A stretch of 57,063 nucleotides of DNA from Cetobacterium sp050033475 (GCF_050033475.1 NZ_CP188326.1:1-57063), one strand, 5' to 3'. Positions 8,278 to 18,480 are shown, counted from the stretch's first letter. The notes: generated from the letters alone by a model not told the origin. Numbers and translations are program-made.

Positions 8278-10441
8278 TAATATTATTGAAACTATATTAA
8301 CATCAGAAGAAAAAAATATTTTTTTAACAAAATTTGATATAAATACTTCTTATACCGAAGAGCAACTTTTATTATCCATGATACAAGAAATTTCTATTGA
8401 TACTCCTCAATGGAATAATATTGCAGGTAAATTTTTAATGTTCATACATCAAGAGAATGTTATAAAAAATAGAGGCTATGGATATTTTAACTTTTTAAAA
8501 GTCTTAGAAAAAAATATAGAATTAAATATTTATTCTAAAGATTTATTAAAATATTCAACAGATGAAATTTTAGAGCTTGAAAATTATATAGTTCCAGAAA
8601 GAGATCTTTTATTTGATTATGCTGGTTGTAATATGTTGACTAATAGATATGTTCTTAAATATAACGGGCTAAAATATGAACTTATTCAAGAAATCTTTAT
8701 GATTATTGCTATGTTATTAGCACAAAATGAAAATAATAAAGTTTTCTATGCTAAAAAATTTTATGATGCTTTATCTCTAAAAAAACTATCTCTAGCTACG
8801 CCATTGTTGGCTAATTTAAGAATTCCTAATGGAAATTTATCTTCATGTTTCATTAGTGCTATAGATGATAATATTGAATCTATTTTTTATAATATTACTT
8901 CAATTGCTAAAATAAGTAAAAATGGTGGAGGAGTAGGCATTAATCTTTCTCGTATTAGAAGTAAAGGATCATCTGTTAATGGTTATTTAAATGCAAGTGG
9001 AGGAGTAATTCCTTGGATAAAAATTATTAACGATACTGCTGTTGCAGTTAATCAACAAGGACGACGAGCTGGAGCTGTTACTGTAGCTTTAGATATATGG
9101 CATTTAGATATTCTAGATTTTTTAGAATTACAAACTGAAAATGGCGATCAAAGAGGTAAAGCATATGATATTTATCCACAAATTGTAATTTCAGATTTAT
9201 TTATGAATAGAGTTCTTAATAATTTAAATTGGACTCTTTTTGATCCTTATGAAATAAGAACAAAGTATAATATTGAACTTTGTGAGTTATTTAGTAAAAA
9301 TTTCGAAAAAGAATATTTGAAGCTAGAACAAGATGATAATATAATTTTAAAAAAATCAATATCTGCTAAAGAATTATTAAAAGAAATTATGAAAATACAA
9401 ATTGAAACTGGAATGCCCTATTTATTTTTTAAAGATACTGCTAATTTATTAAATCATAATTCACATAAAGGTATTATTGGTAATGGAAATCTCTGTATGG
9501 AAAGTTTTTCTAATTTTTCTCCTACTAAAAATTTTAATGAAAATTTAGAAGGGAATAAAGCTATGACTACTGTTAATCTTGGAACTATTCATACTTGTAA
9601 TTTAATTTCTTTAAATCTATGCGAATTAGAAGAAACTGAATTAGAAGAATATAGTTCTTTAGCAGTTCGTATTCTTGATAATACTATTGATCTAACAATT
9701 ACTCCTTTACCTGAATCTAATTATCATAATTCCTTATATAGAACTATTGGTGTTGGCGTTATGGGACTTTCAGATTTTATTGCTAAAAATTATTGGATTT
9801 ATGAAAATTCATCTAAAGAAATTAGCAATTTATTTGAAAAAATATCTCTTTTTACATTAAAAGCCTCTGCTCTTTTAGCAAAGGAGAGAACTCAATATAC
9901 ATATTTTAAAGGATCATCTTGGGATCGTGGTATCTATTTTGGAATAAATTTTGCTGATCATCTAGAAAAAACAGAATATAAAAATCTTTGGTTAGAAGTT
10001 CATAATTTAATTCAAAATTTTGGTTTAAGAAACGGTGAACTTACTGCTATCGCTCCCAATACTTCTACATCGATAATCATGGGGGCTACTGCCTCTGTAA
10101 ATCCAACATTTTCTAGATTTTATATTGAAAAAAATCAAAAAGGAGCTGTTCCAAGACTTGTTAAATATATAATGGAACATTCTTGGTTTTATCCTGAATT
10201 TAAAAATGTTCCTCCTAAGACCTATGTGACCAATATGGCAAATATTGGTAAATGGATTTCACAAGGAGTTTCTATGGAGTTAATATTTGATTTAAATAAA
10301 AATATTAAAGCTAAAGATATTTTTGACACTATCATTCTAGCTTGGCAGTTAAAATGTAAATCAATCTATTATATTAGAACTATTCAAAAAGATTCTAATA
10401 TCTCTACTAAAAAAGAGGAGTGTGACAGCTGTAGTGGATAA
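8267..10441 (+). CDS. nrdA: Class I ribonucleoside-diphosphate reductase, large (alpha) subunit
   Basis: Reduces ribonucleoside diphosphates to deoxyribonucleotides, using a radical delivered by NrdB. Visible family elements are the first redox Cys in GNLSSCFI (residue 194), GGGVGINLSRIRSKG near 223, the thiyl-radical Cys in NLCMES near 409, a second redox Cys in TIHTCNLISLN near 446, VGVMGLSDF near 500 and APNTSTSIIMG near 604. The C-terminal redox tail is CDSC. There is no N-terminal ATP-cone, so allosteric activity control by dATP through a cone is absent. The 724-aa length fits. Whether NrdA or NrdE is the better label is unclear. It overlaps both nrdH and nrdB. Confidence 0.93.
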   Translation: MNINNIIETILTSEEKNIFLTKFDINTSYTEEQLLLSMIQEISIDTPQWNNIAGKFLMFIHQENVIKNRGYGYFNFLKVLEKNIELNIYSKDLLKYSTDEILELENYIVPERDLLFDYAGCNMLTNRYVLKYNGLKYELIQEIFMIIAMLLAQNENNKVFYAKKFYDALSLKKLSLATPLLANLRIPNGNLSSCFISAIDDNIESIFYNITSIAKISKNGGGVGINLSRIRSKGSSVNGYLNASGGVIPWIKIINDTAVAVNQQGRRAGAVTVALDIWHLDILDFLELQTENGDQRGKAYDIYPQIVISDLFMNRVLNNLNWTLFDPYEIRTKYNIELCELFSKNFEKEYLKLEQDDNIILKKSISAKELLKEIMKIQIETGMPYLFFKDTANLLNHNSHKGIIGNGNLCMESFSNFSPTKNFNENLEGNKAMTTVNLGTIHTCNLISLNLCELEETELEEYSSLAVRILDNTIDLTITPLPESNYHNSLYRTIGVGVMGLSDFIAKNYWIYENSSKEISNLFEKISLFTLKASALLAKERTQYTYFKGSSWDRGIYFGINFADHLEKTEYKNLWLEVHNLIQNFGLRNGELTAIAPNTSTSIIMGATASVNPTFSRFYIEKNQKGAVPRLVKYIMEHSWFYPEFKNVPPKTYVTNMANIGKWISQGVSMELIFDLNKNIKAKDIFDTIILAWQLKCKSIYYIRTIQKDSNISTKKEECDSCSG

Positions 10442-11468
10442 AAAGAAACTTTTTAATCCTTTGGGAAATGATTCCTTAGATACTAGAAAAATTATAAAAG
10501 GGAATTCTACAAATATTTTTAACTTAAATAATGTTAAATATTCCTGGGCAAATTTATTATATAGAAATATGATGTCAAATTTTTGGATTCCTGAAAAAAT
10601 TGATTTATCAAATGATAAAAATGATTATTTTAATTTAAAGGATTCTGAAAAAAATGCATATAATGGAATTCTTTCATTTTTAATTTTTTTAGATAGTATT
10701 CAGACAAATAATATTTCGAATATTTCTGAATTTATAACAGCTCCTGAAATTAATTTAGTTTTATCCATCCAAACATTTCAGGAAGCTATTCATTCTCAAT
10801 CATATCAATATATAATTGAATCTATTATCCCTAAAGAATTGAGAGATAATATTTATGATAAATGGAGAGATGACCCTATATTATTTGAAAGAAATAAATA
10901 TATTGCCACTATATATCAAGAATTTATAGATTATCCTACAGATAAAAATTTTTCAAAAGTAATTATTGCAAACTATCTTCTTGAAGGGCTTTATTTCTAT
11001 AATGGATTTAATTTTTTCTATTTTTTAGCAACACAGAATAAAATGATGGGAACATCAGATATTATAAAACTTATAAATAGAGATGAATTAACCCATATTG
11101 TTCTTTTTAAACAAATTTTTAAAGAAATTCAAAATGAAAATCCAAATTACTTTGATATCGATCTAATATATGAGATGTTCCATGTAGCTGTTAATCAAGA
11201 AATTAAATGGACTAAACATATAATTGGAAATAATATTCCTGGAATTACAGATCATACAACTGAGCATTATACTAAGTATCTTGCCAACTTAAGATTAAAA
11301 GATTTGGGATTAGATCCGATTTTTGAAGGGTTTAATGACAATCCTTATAGTCTATTAGAGAAGTATGCCGACACAGCTGGAAACGGTAATGTAAAAGCAA
11401 ACTTTTTTGAAGGAACTGTAACAAGTTATAATATGAGTTCCTCTATTTCAGGGTGGGATGAATTTTAA
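10434..11468 (+). CDS. nrdB: Class I ribonucleotide reductase, small (beta) subunit
   Basis: Holds the dimetal centre and stable tyrosyl radical that start catalysis in NrdA. Counting from the chosen GTG, the first metal ligands are Asp87 (LDSIQ), Glu117 and His120 in EAIHSQSY, with the radical Tyr124 in the expected place. The second set lies in LLEGLYFYNGF and DELTHIVLF. Radical-bearing Tyr is therefore conserved, unlike class Ic proteins. The GTG at 10434 is 13 bp from GAGGAG; a GTG at 10422 is only 1 bp away and less likely. It overlaps the end of nrdA, and a terminator follows. Confidence 0.92.
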   Translation: MDKKKLFNPLGNDSLDTRKIIKGNSTNIFNLNNVKYSWANLLYRNMMSNFWIPEKIDLSNDKNDYFNLKDSEKNAYNGILSFLIFLDSIQTNNISNISEFITAPEINLVLSIQTFQEAIHSQSYQYIIESIIPKELRDNIYDKWRDDPILFERNKYIATIYQEFIDYPTDKNFSKVIIANYLLEGLYFYNGFNFFYFLATQNKMMGTSDIIKLINRDELTHIVLFKQIFKEIQNENPNYFDIDLIYEMFHVAVNQEIKWTKHIIGNNIPGITDHTTEHYTKYLANLRLKDLGLDPIFEGFNDNPYSLLEKYADTAGNGNVKANFFEGTVTSYNMSSSISGWDEF

Positions 11469-11502
11469 CCTCTTAAGATCTAAATCTTAAGGGGTTTTTT
11501 AT
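11466..11502 (+). terminator. Terminator of nrdHAB
   Basis: A hairpin with CCTCTTAAGAT and ATCTTAAGGGG arms and a CTAA loop is followed by a T run. Confidence 0.8.
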
Positions 11503-11559
11503 TGATTTTTGTGAAAAAAAGTGCTATTATTAAACGCAATTTTTATAAGGGAGGCGTTA

Positions 11560-12957
11560 ATGGAAAAAAAATTTTTATCCGTATCATCACTTGTGATGAT
11601 AATTTTTATAGGGGTTTTTGGTTTTGGAAATGTTGCCAATAACTTTAAAGAAGTAGGACTTTCTTCTACTACAATGATTTTAATAGGATCACTACTATAT
11701 TTTCTTCCTTTATGTCTTATTATGGCTGAATTTGGTTCTTATGCTAAAGATAGAACCGGTGGAATTTATTCTTGGATTGAGATTGGTCTTGGTAAAAATA
11801 TGGCCTATTTTGCTATTTGGTCTTATTTTATAGCTAATATTTTTTATCTTCCAACTCTAGCTACTAGAGTTCCAACATATTTATCTTTTGCAATTTATGG
11901 AGATGCGAATATTAGTAATACCCAAACAGCTCTATTAGCTGCTGTAGCTTTAATTTTTTCGCTAATTGTAGGTGTAAAATTTGAAAAAAAATTAAATTCT
12001 TTATCAAGTCCTATTGGTTTTTTATCTATTTTTACAGTTATTATATTTTTATTAGCTGGTGTTTATTTATATCTTACAGGTAATTCTTCTAGTGAAATTA
12101 CTTTAAAATCTTTTAATATAGATTTTTCTACAACCTCTGCTTTATCCAATGCAATTGGAAAATTTTCATGGATTCTTTTTGCTTTCGGTGGTGCAGAAAT
12201 TGTTGGTCCTTATGTTAATAAAGTAGAAAATCCTGAAAAAAACTTTTTAAAAGGTTTACTTTTTTCTTCGGGTCTTATTGCTCTATTATATATTTTAAGT
12301 ATAATTTCAATTGCAACTTTTGGCACACAGGAAGAGTTTAGTAAAATTTCTCTTGTTAATGCTGTTATTGTTGGATATAAATTTATGGGATACAAATTAG
12401 GAATTGGACTATGGTTTGTTAAATTTATAGGATTAGCTTATTCTTTAATAACCTTAATTGCCTTAACTTTGTGGTCAGCCTCTTTAGCTGCTGTTGTTTT
12501 CAGTGAAGCTCCAGAAGGAACTTTTCCTACATGGATGACAAAAAAAGATAAAAATGGGATTCTAAAAAATGCTCTTATTTTTCAAACTGTTTTATCTTTT
12601 TTATTTATAATGCTTACAACTTATGGAGGAAGTAAAGCCGGTGAACTTTACTATAAAATATATGATATGTCCACTATGGCATTCTTAGTACCATATTTTT
12701 GTTTAGGAGCTAGTTATATCTCTTTTAGATTGAAAAATATAAAATCTCCATTTCAAATTTCTAAAAATAAATATATTGCATCTTTAGCTGGAATACTAGT
12801 TACAATTATGACTCTTTTTGCTTTTATTTTTGCAGGTTATAATTTTACTATTCCTTTAAATCAGCAATTTGATACCTTACAACTCTATTATGGCGGTTTA
12901 GGATGTTTTCTATTTTTAGGATTTATTATTAAAATTATTAAATTTAAAAATAAATAA
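11560..12957 (+). CDS. APC-superfamily amino-acid antiporter (YjeM/GadC-like)
   Basis: A membrane protein of about 465 aa with roughly 12 hydrophobic segments. The first helix carries GVFGFGNVANNFKEVG, and EFGSYAKDRTGGIYSWIEIGLG near residue 70 is the typical second-to-third helix region of glutamate:GABA antiporter-like carriers. FGGAEIVGPYVNKVENPEKN near 210 is also characteristic. The substrate cannot be read from sequence; an amino acid is likely. ATG at 11560 follows GGGAGG; a GTG further upstream has no ribosome site. It follows the nrd operon terminator and has its own double terminator. Confidence 0.82.
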   Translation: MEKKFLSVSSLVMIIFIGVFGFGNVANNFKEVGLSSTTMILIGSLLYFLPLCLIMAEFGSYAKDRTGGIYSWIEIGLGKNMAYFAIWSYFIANIFYLPTLATRVPTYLSFAIYGDANISNTQTALLAAVALIFSLIVGVKFEKKLNSLSSPIGFLSIFTVIIFLLAGVYLYLTGNSSSEITLKSFNIDFSTTSALSNAIGKFSWILFAFGGAEIVGPYVNKVENPEKNFLKGLLFSSGLIALLYILSIISIATFGTQEEFSKISLVNAVIVGYKFMGYKLGIGLWFVKFIGLAYSLITLIALTLWSASLAAVVFSEAPEGTFPTWMTKKDKNGILKNALIFQTVLSFLFIMLTTYGGSKAGELYYKIYDMSTMAFLVPYFCLGASYISFRLKNIKSPFQISKNKYIASLAGILVTIMTLFAFIFAGYNFTIPLNQQFDTLQLYYGGLGCFLFLGFIIKIIKFKNK

Positions 12958-12959
12958 TA

Positions 12960-13016
12960 AAAAAGCTGCCTACTTAATTGTAGACAGCCTGAAAGAGTCT
13001 TTAAAGGCTCTTTTTT
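12960..13016 (+). terminator. Double terminator after the antiporter gene
   Basis: Two hairpins in series: GCTGCCTAC/GTAGACAGC and AAAGAGTC/GGCTCTTT followed by eight Ts. The convergent hydrogenase-like gene ends at 13017. Confidence 0.75.
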
Positions 13017-14948
13017 TTATCCCTTTATTTTAGGAAAATATTTTGTATGTAATAATTCATGAGCTTTTCTACTCATAGGATAATCTAAATATTTTTCATA
13101 TATTGCAAGAACTTGTGGATTTTCATGTGATCTTCTTATTTCTAAGCTTCTATCAATATTATTTAATCCTTCAGCTCTTTTTTCTAAAACTTCTTTTTTC
13201 TTCATGGCTTTCGGTTGACCACCACCACCGATACATCCACCTTTACAAGCCATTATTTCGATTGCATGATAAAATTCTTCTCCTGCTCTAATTTTATCAA
13301 GCATTTTTGCTGCTTCATCTAATCCATGAGCAATTCCTATTCTTAAATTAACATCTCCAACAGCTAATTCACAAGATCTAAATCCATCCCAACCTCTTAA
13401 ATCTTCAAATTCTATTTGATCAACTCTATTTCCAGTTAACATTTCTACTGCTGTTCTTGTTGCAGCTTCAATAACTCCACCTGTTCTACCAAAAATTATT
13501 CCTGCTCCTGAATATTCTCCAAATGGATTATCAAATTTTTCTCCTTCTAAATTAGCAACATCAATTTCTGTTTCTTTTAGAATTTTGATTAATTCTCTAG
13601 TTGTAATTACATAATCTGTATCATAATTATCTCCTCTAGAAAATTCTTCCCTTGCTGCTTCATATTTTTTTGCTAAACAAGGCATTATAGCTACAGTTGT
13701 TACCTGGCTTCTTGAGTATCCTTTTTCTTTAGCCCAAATATCTTTCACTACAGTTGAAAATATTTGCATTGGAGATTTTACACTTGAAGGTACATCTAAC
13801 ATATCTGGATAACTTTGTTCAATAAATTTAACCCAAGATGGACAACAAGATGTTAATATTGGTAATTTAACAGTGTCGTCTCCTTTAAAATATTTCTCTA
13901 ATCTTTCTTGGAATTCTGTTGCCTCTTCCATTATTGTTAAATCTGCAGCCCAACTTGTATCAAATACATAGTCTACTCCAAGCATTCTCAATGCTTGATT
14001 TATTTTTCCTTCTATATTTACACCAGGTTCAAAACCAAAAGCTTCTCCTAGAGCAACTCTTACTGCTGGAGCCATTTGAGTTACTACAATTTTATTTGGA
14101 GTTGCTAAATCTCTTAAGAATTTTAAAGTGTTATCTCCTTCATTTATAGCGTTAACTGGACAAGCTGCCACACATTGTCCACAGTGTGTACATTTTGATA
14201 TATCTATTTCATGTTTTTCTTTTACTTTTCCACTTATGCAGTGAACCGGACAAGCTCTTGCACAAGCAGTACATCCAATACATTTATCTGTTATTCTAAA
14301 CTTAACTAATTGTGGACATTCTCCTGTATAACATCTATGCTCTTCTATATGCTCCTCTATTTCATGATAGAAATTTTCTATAACTTCTAATATTAAATTA
14401 TGATCTTGCTTTACAATACTTTTTACAATATCAGATAAATATCTTAATAGATAAATATCTCTCATATTTGCTTTTCCTTTAGTTATTCTATCTAATACTC
14501 TATTTATTCTATCTATCTCATATTTTGCTGGTAAAAATTCTCTATATTCTCCTCTAGAAATTTTTCCAAGTAAAAATTCTATATAAAATTTTGAAAATTG
14601 TACTATACAATCATCTTCTGATAATATTATTAAATTTTTAGTTTGACCTTCACTGAAATCATTAAAATTAATAGGCGTATCCAATAATTCTTTTGTAAAA
14701 AATCCACCAAAAGGTATTCCAAATTGAGCTGCTTTAAAATCTTTTTTATTCATAATTCCACCAGCTAACTCAATAATTTCTCTCAATGTAGTTCCTTCTA
14801 CAACTTCATAAATTCCTGGATTATTTATTCTACCAGAAACTGCTACTAATCTATCGTTTGGATTAGATAATTCCACATTAGAATCTCCATCAAATGCTGA
14901 AAAAACAGATCCTAGAGAACTTCTTAGTATAATTTGTTTCTTATTCAT
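13017..14948 (-). CDS. [FeFe]-hydrogenase-like protein with SLBB and degenerate NuoF-type N-terminus
   Basis: A cytoplasmic 643-aa iron-sulfur protein. Residues 33-66 form an SLBB domain. Residues 105-205 resemble the C-terminal helical domain of NuoF, but its 4Fe-4S cysteines are not conserved. Two ferredoxin clusters follow (CIGCTACARACP at 223 and CTHCGQCVAACP at 253). The H-cluster domain has TSCCPSW (366), MPCLAKKYE and MACKGGCIGGGGQP, and a C-terminal small-subunit-like tail HELLHTKYFP. All H-cluster cysteines are present, so H2 evolution or uptake is plausible, though sensory or bifurcating roles are possible. No maturation genes or NADH-binding NuoF partner are in the window. GGAGGC precedes the ATG. 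Confidence 0.88.
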   Translation of the reverse strand: MNKKQIILRSSLGSVFSAFDGDSNVELSNPNDRLVAVSGRINNPGIYEVVEGTTLREIIELAGGIMNKKDFKAAQFGIPFGGFFTKELLDTPINFNDFSEGQTKNLIILSEDDCIVQFSKFYIEFLLGKISRGEYREFLPAKYEIDRINRVLDRITKGKANMRDIYLLRYLSDIVKSIVKQDHNLILEVIENFYHEIEEHIEEHRCYTGECPQLVKFRITDKCIGCTACARACPVHCISGKVKEKHEIDISKCTHCGQCVAACPVNAINEGDNTLKFLRDLATPNKIVVTQMAPAVRVALGEAFGFEPGVNIEGKINQALRMLGVDYVFDTSWAADLTIMEEATEFQERLEKYFKGDDTVKLPILTSCCPSWVKFIEQSYPDMLDVPSSVKSPMQIFSTVVKDIWAKEKGYSRSQVTTVAIMPCLAKKYEAAREEFSRGDNYDTDYVITTRELIKILKETEIDVANLEGEKFDNPFGEYSGAGIIFGRTGGVIEAATRTAVEMLTGNRVDQIEFEDLRGWDGFRSCELAVGDVNLRIGIAHGLDEAAKMLDKIRAGEEFYHAIEIMACKGGCIGGGGQPKAMKKKEVLEKRAEGLNNIDRSLEIRRSHENPQVLAIYEKYLDYPMSRKAHELLHTKYFPKIKG

Positions 14949-14993
14949 ATTGCCTCCATAATATTTAATTGATTTGGTTTATAGTTTTAAATT

Positions 14994-15410
14994 TTAATGT
15001 TTATTGCCACAACATTTTTTAAATTTTTTTCCACTGCCACATGGACAAAATTCATTTCTTCCAATTTTATGTAAATCTAGTTTTTTTTCTTCCAATAAAA
15101 GCCACTTTTTATAATACCACTTACCGTCATTTTTAACAAATAAACTTTTTTCATGATGTTCTACTTCTCTATTATTCTCTATATATATCGCTTTAAATTC
15201 TACAATTCCTTCTATATCTGCTATATCACCTTTTTCAACATTCAAAATTTCTAAGTTTATCCATTTACAACTTTCATTCCATTCTTTTAAGATATCCCAA
15301 TCTATATCATTATTTAACTCTTCTGTTTGAGTTTCTTTTATGTATTCCATATCATTTTTTTTATAAGCTTCATATCTTGATTTCATAAGCTCTAATGCTG
15401 TATTTATCAA
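14994..15410 (-). CDS. YchJ-like protein with C-terminal SEC-C zinc motif
   Basis: A 138-aa protein with an NTF2-like YchJ-type N-terminal domain (beginning INTALELMKSRYEAYKKND, with a WKWINLEILN-type strand pattern) and a terminal SEC-C motif, NEFCPCGSGKKFKKCCG, that binds zinc as in SecA. The start is a TTG at 15410. Its GGAGG ribosome site is formed by the last codons of the upstream helicase gene (stop 3 bp before the TTG), so translation is coupled to the helicase. Biochemical function is unknown; SEC-C proteins often contact ribosomes or nucleic-acid enzymes. Confidence 0.78.
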   Translation of the reverse strand: MINTALELMKSRYEAYKKNDMEYIKETQTEELNNDIDWDILKEWNESCKWINLEILNVEKGDIADIEGIVEFKAIYIENNREVEHHEKSLFVKNDGKWYYKKWLLLEEKKLDLHKIGRNEFCPCGSGKKFKKCCGNKH

Positions 15411-15413
15411 TTT

Positions 15414-18347
15414 TTAATAACCTCCAATAATTTTTTTTGAATTTTTAATAATATTCAATATTATTTTTTTCTTAATTTCTATTTTTTTTACTGAACTCTT
15501 TATGTATAATTCATCCAGTTTAATTTTTTCGTTAACTATATATTTTTTATTTTTTATTAAGTATTTTATGACCTTAACATTTAAATTATCAAAAGCTAAT
15601 TGTAATATTAAATCTTTTGCTAAATTAATTTCTTCTAAATCCTCAATAAAATCTAAACAGTTATTTTTTATAACAGTTTCTACAAGTAATAAATCTATTT
15701 TATTTAAATCTGATTCATTTTTAACTTTTTCCTTAATCAGTTTTATTATTTTTATTTTTTCATTATTAGAATAATTAGTTAAAAGTGGAATTTCTTCTAT
15801 TAAAGTATTTTTTCCTTTTACCAAAGTCATACAATCTCCACCTAATTCTAATATCATATTAAAAATAATGATATCATTTTGTAAAAATAAACTTCTTTGA
15901 ATTGGTGTATACCTATCTTTTCCAAAAGAATTAATTCCTTTTTCTCCTATTAAATTATTTACTTTTATAAATCGAGAATCAAAGTTTTCTATATTTGAAA
16001 ATTTATCAGTTAATAAAATTTCTCTAATTTTTTGAATCCCTTTCTTATTATTTATATTTTCAAAATATTTTAAAGCTTCTTCATATTTCTTTAATAAAAT
16101 ATAAAGATCACCAACAAATAAATAATCTTTTTTATTTTTATAAAAATTTAAAAGATATTTTATATCTTTTTGTGAAATATTACTATTTTCTATTAAATTT
16201 TTTATTAAATTTTTTATTTCTTTTTCTCTATAAGAAATTTGAAACTCTTCATTTCTCTTTAAAGCTTCTATATATTTTTTCCCATTTATTGCAGTATCTA
16301 TAATTTTTCTTCTATAAGTTGCTAATTTTTTTTCCAAATTATATTTTTTTATTTTTAATAGTGCAATTTCAAATTCAAAATTTAAAATATCGTTTTCAAT
16401 TTCTCTTTCTTTTATTAATGTCGGTTCACCTGCTTGTTCAAAAGCATATTGAGCTTCATCATATTTTTCCAATTTATATAATTTTTCTCCCTCTTCAAAC
16501 CACATTTTTTTTGAAGATATTTGAGTTTTTATAATTTTTTTTGTTTCCTTCTCTTCTTTTTTTATAAAAAAAGTTTCTATTTTTTTTAATATATTATTAT
16601 TACTTATTTCATCTTCCATTATTATTAATTGTTCCCTTGCTCTAGTTATACCTACATAAAATATATTAAAATATTTTCTATATCTTTGATCTTGTTTTTT
16701 CTTTTTAGATAATATTTCATCCCATTGTTTTTTATAAATAGAGGTTAAATTGTAACAAATTATACTTTTATATTCTAATCCTTTTATCTCATTAATTGTA
16801 AAAATTCTATGTTTAGTTTCTAAACTTTCATATAACTTTTCTCTAATTTCTTCATTAGGAACTACTATTCCTACTGAAACATCTTTTTGAGCTTCTTTAA
16901 TAATTTCTAAATCTAAAGATGATAATATTATTTCTCCTTCTTCTATAAGAAATTTTTCTTTATAGTCTTTAATCCCTAAATTTCCAATATATTCTCCTCT
17001 TAATTCAGTAAAATAATTAGCTAATTCTACTATTTTTTTACAACTTCTATAGTTCTTTTGTAACATTTCAATATCAGTTCTTAATTTTAATTCATAAAAA
17101 TAGTTTCTTAATCTTTCAAAACTAAAGTAGCTAGAATGTATCATTTGGTGTATATCTCCTGCAAATAATACTTGATCTTTATTTTTCACTAAAGATAATA
17201 AAAAATAAATCTCAATTTCTGTTAAATCCTGTATTTCATCTACAATAAGATATTCAAAAATCTCATCCTTTTTAAAAAAACATTCTCTAGAAAGATCTAT
17301 GAAATCATATTTATTATTTTGCTTCAACCATTCTTGATATTTTTCTGCAATATTATATATTTGAATTTTATCTTCAATATTTAAAACTGAAAATTTTGAA
17401 TTTAATTTTAAATATCCTTCTAAAGAAATTAAATTTTTCTCTAAATTTCTAGACCAATTATAATTTTCTCCATCAATCATTAATCCTTTTATTATACCAA
17501 CTATTTCTGAATATATTTCTTCTATTTCAAAACCATATTTTCTGTAATTAGGAAAAGAAAATTTAATAAAAGATTTAAAATCATTATATTTTGCTATATT
17601 AATACTTTTTAATTGTAATTTTTTTATATAAAAATCTTCCAGTGTTGAAAATGTTGTTATAGATTTCACTACTGGATTTCTAAATAAATTATATTGTTTT
17701 TCTATACTGTCTTTTAAATACCTATTTGATGTAAAATAAATTATTTTTTTTGCCATATAACTTTCTTGATACTCTTCAATATTTAATATTTTTCGTAAAG
17801 TAAGAGTACTTTTACCGCTTCCAGCACTACCTGTTAAAAATAAAGGTAAAGGTTTCAAAAGACATTGGTATTGTTCATCATTTAAATAATAATAGTATTT
17901 TTCATCATTTATATATTTTTTTAAATTTTCATCATCTAAAACCTCATAAGTTATAACATTATTATAATCTTGTCTATATTCTTTTAATACTTCTTCTTCA
18001 ACTTCTAAAATATCTTGATTTATTTCTATATTTGATATATTTTTAAGTCTTTTAACTTTTTTTATTGCCATATCATGAGACGAAAACATCAAAAAGGTAA
18101 TATTACTTTCTCTTTCTTTTTTGCTTTCATTTATTGAAAAAAAGGCTCTATCACCATTTGTTATTCTTAATTCATATAAATTTTCTATTCCTCGAATTTT
18201 TTTTAAAAAAAATCCCTTTGGAATTTCTTTTAATAAATAATTTTGTTCCCTAAATCTTTTATAGAAAAAATCTAATTTACTATATATATTATTTTTTTCT
18301 TTTTCTGGGACACTTTTAATAAATTTATCTCTTATTAGAAATTTCAT
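15414..18347 (-). CDS. SF1 (UvrD/Rep-like) helicase with RelE-like N-terminal domain and C-terminal repeats
   Basis: A 977-aa multidomain protein. Residues 1-100 have the pattern of a RelE/ParE-type toxin fold (ELRITNGDRAFFSI, then ITFLMFSSHDMAIKKVKR). Helicase motifs follow: Q-motif NDEQ at 156, Walker A GSAGSGKST at 173, Walker B IVDEIQDL at 368, GDIHQM at 397, QKNYRS at 430, INEIKGLEYKS at 518 and VGITRAREQL at 565. Residues 610-977 are TPR-like helical repeats followed by ankyrin-like repeats (RYTPIQRSLF near 815). It resembles stand-alone RelE-helicase fusions rather than the housekeeping UvrD, PcrA or Rep. A conflict, repair or defence role is inference. It is co-transcribed with the SEC-C gene. 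Confidence 0.8.
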   Translation of the reverse strand: MKFLIRDKFIKSVPEKEKNNIYSKLDFFYKRFREQNYLLKEIPKGFFLKKIRGIENLYELRITNGDRAFFSINESKKERESNITFLMFSSHDMAIKKVKRLKNISNIEINQDILEVEEEVLKEYRQDYNNVITYEVLDDENLKKYINDEKYYYYLNDEQYQCLLKPLPLFLTGSAGSGKSTLTLRKILNIEEYQESYMAKKIIYFTSNRYLKDSIEKQYNLFRNPVVKSITTFSTLEDFYIKKLQLKSINIAKYNDFKSFIKFSFPNYRKYGFEIEEIYSEIVGIIKGLMIDGENYNWSRNLEKNLISLEGYLKLNSKFSVLNIEDKIQIYNIAEKYQEWLKQNNKYDFIDLSRECFFKKDEIFEYLIVDEIQDLTEIEIYFLLSLVKNKDQVLFAGDIHQMIHSSYFSFERLRNYFYELKLRTDIEMLQKNYRSCKKIVELANYFTELRGEYIGNLGIKDYKEKFLIEEGEIILSSLDLEIIKEAQKDVSVGIVVPNEEIREKLYESLETKHRIFTINEIKGLEYKSIICYNLTSIYKKQWDEILSKKKKQDQRYRKYFNIFYVGITRAREQLIIMEDEISNNNILKKIETFFIKKEEKETKKIIKTQISSKKMWFEEGEKLYKLEKYDEAQYAFEQAGEPTLIKEREIENDILNFEFEIALLKIKKYNLEKKLATYRRKIIDTAINGKKYIEALKRNEEFQISYREKEIKNLIKNLIENSNISQKDIKYLLNFYKNKKDYLFVGDLYILLKKYEEALKYFENINNKKGIQKIREILLTDKFSNIENFDSRFIKVNNLIGEKGINSFGKDRYTPIQRSLFLQNDIIIFNMILELGGDCMTLVKGKNTLIEEIPLLTNYSNNEKIKIIKLIKEKVKNESDLNKIDLLLVETVIKNNCLDFIEDLEEINLAKDLILQLAFDNLNVKVIKYLIKNKKYIVNEKIKLDELYIKSSVKKIEIKKKIILNIIKNSKKIIGGY

Positions 18348-18480
18348 TTATGATATCACCTTACATCCTTTTATTTTATATATATTTTTCAATCATATGA
18401 ATCTATTTTAATACAAATTAATTCTTCAAAACACAATTTTATTATGTTAGAATATCCTTATGCTACATAAATGTAAAGAA

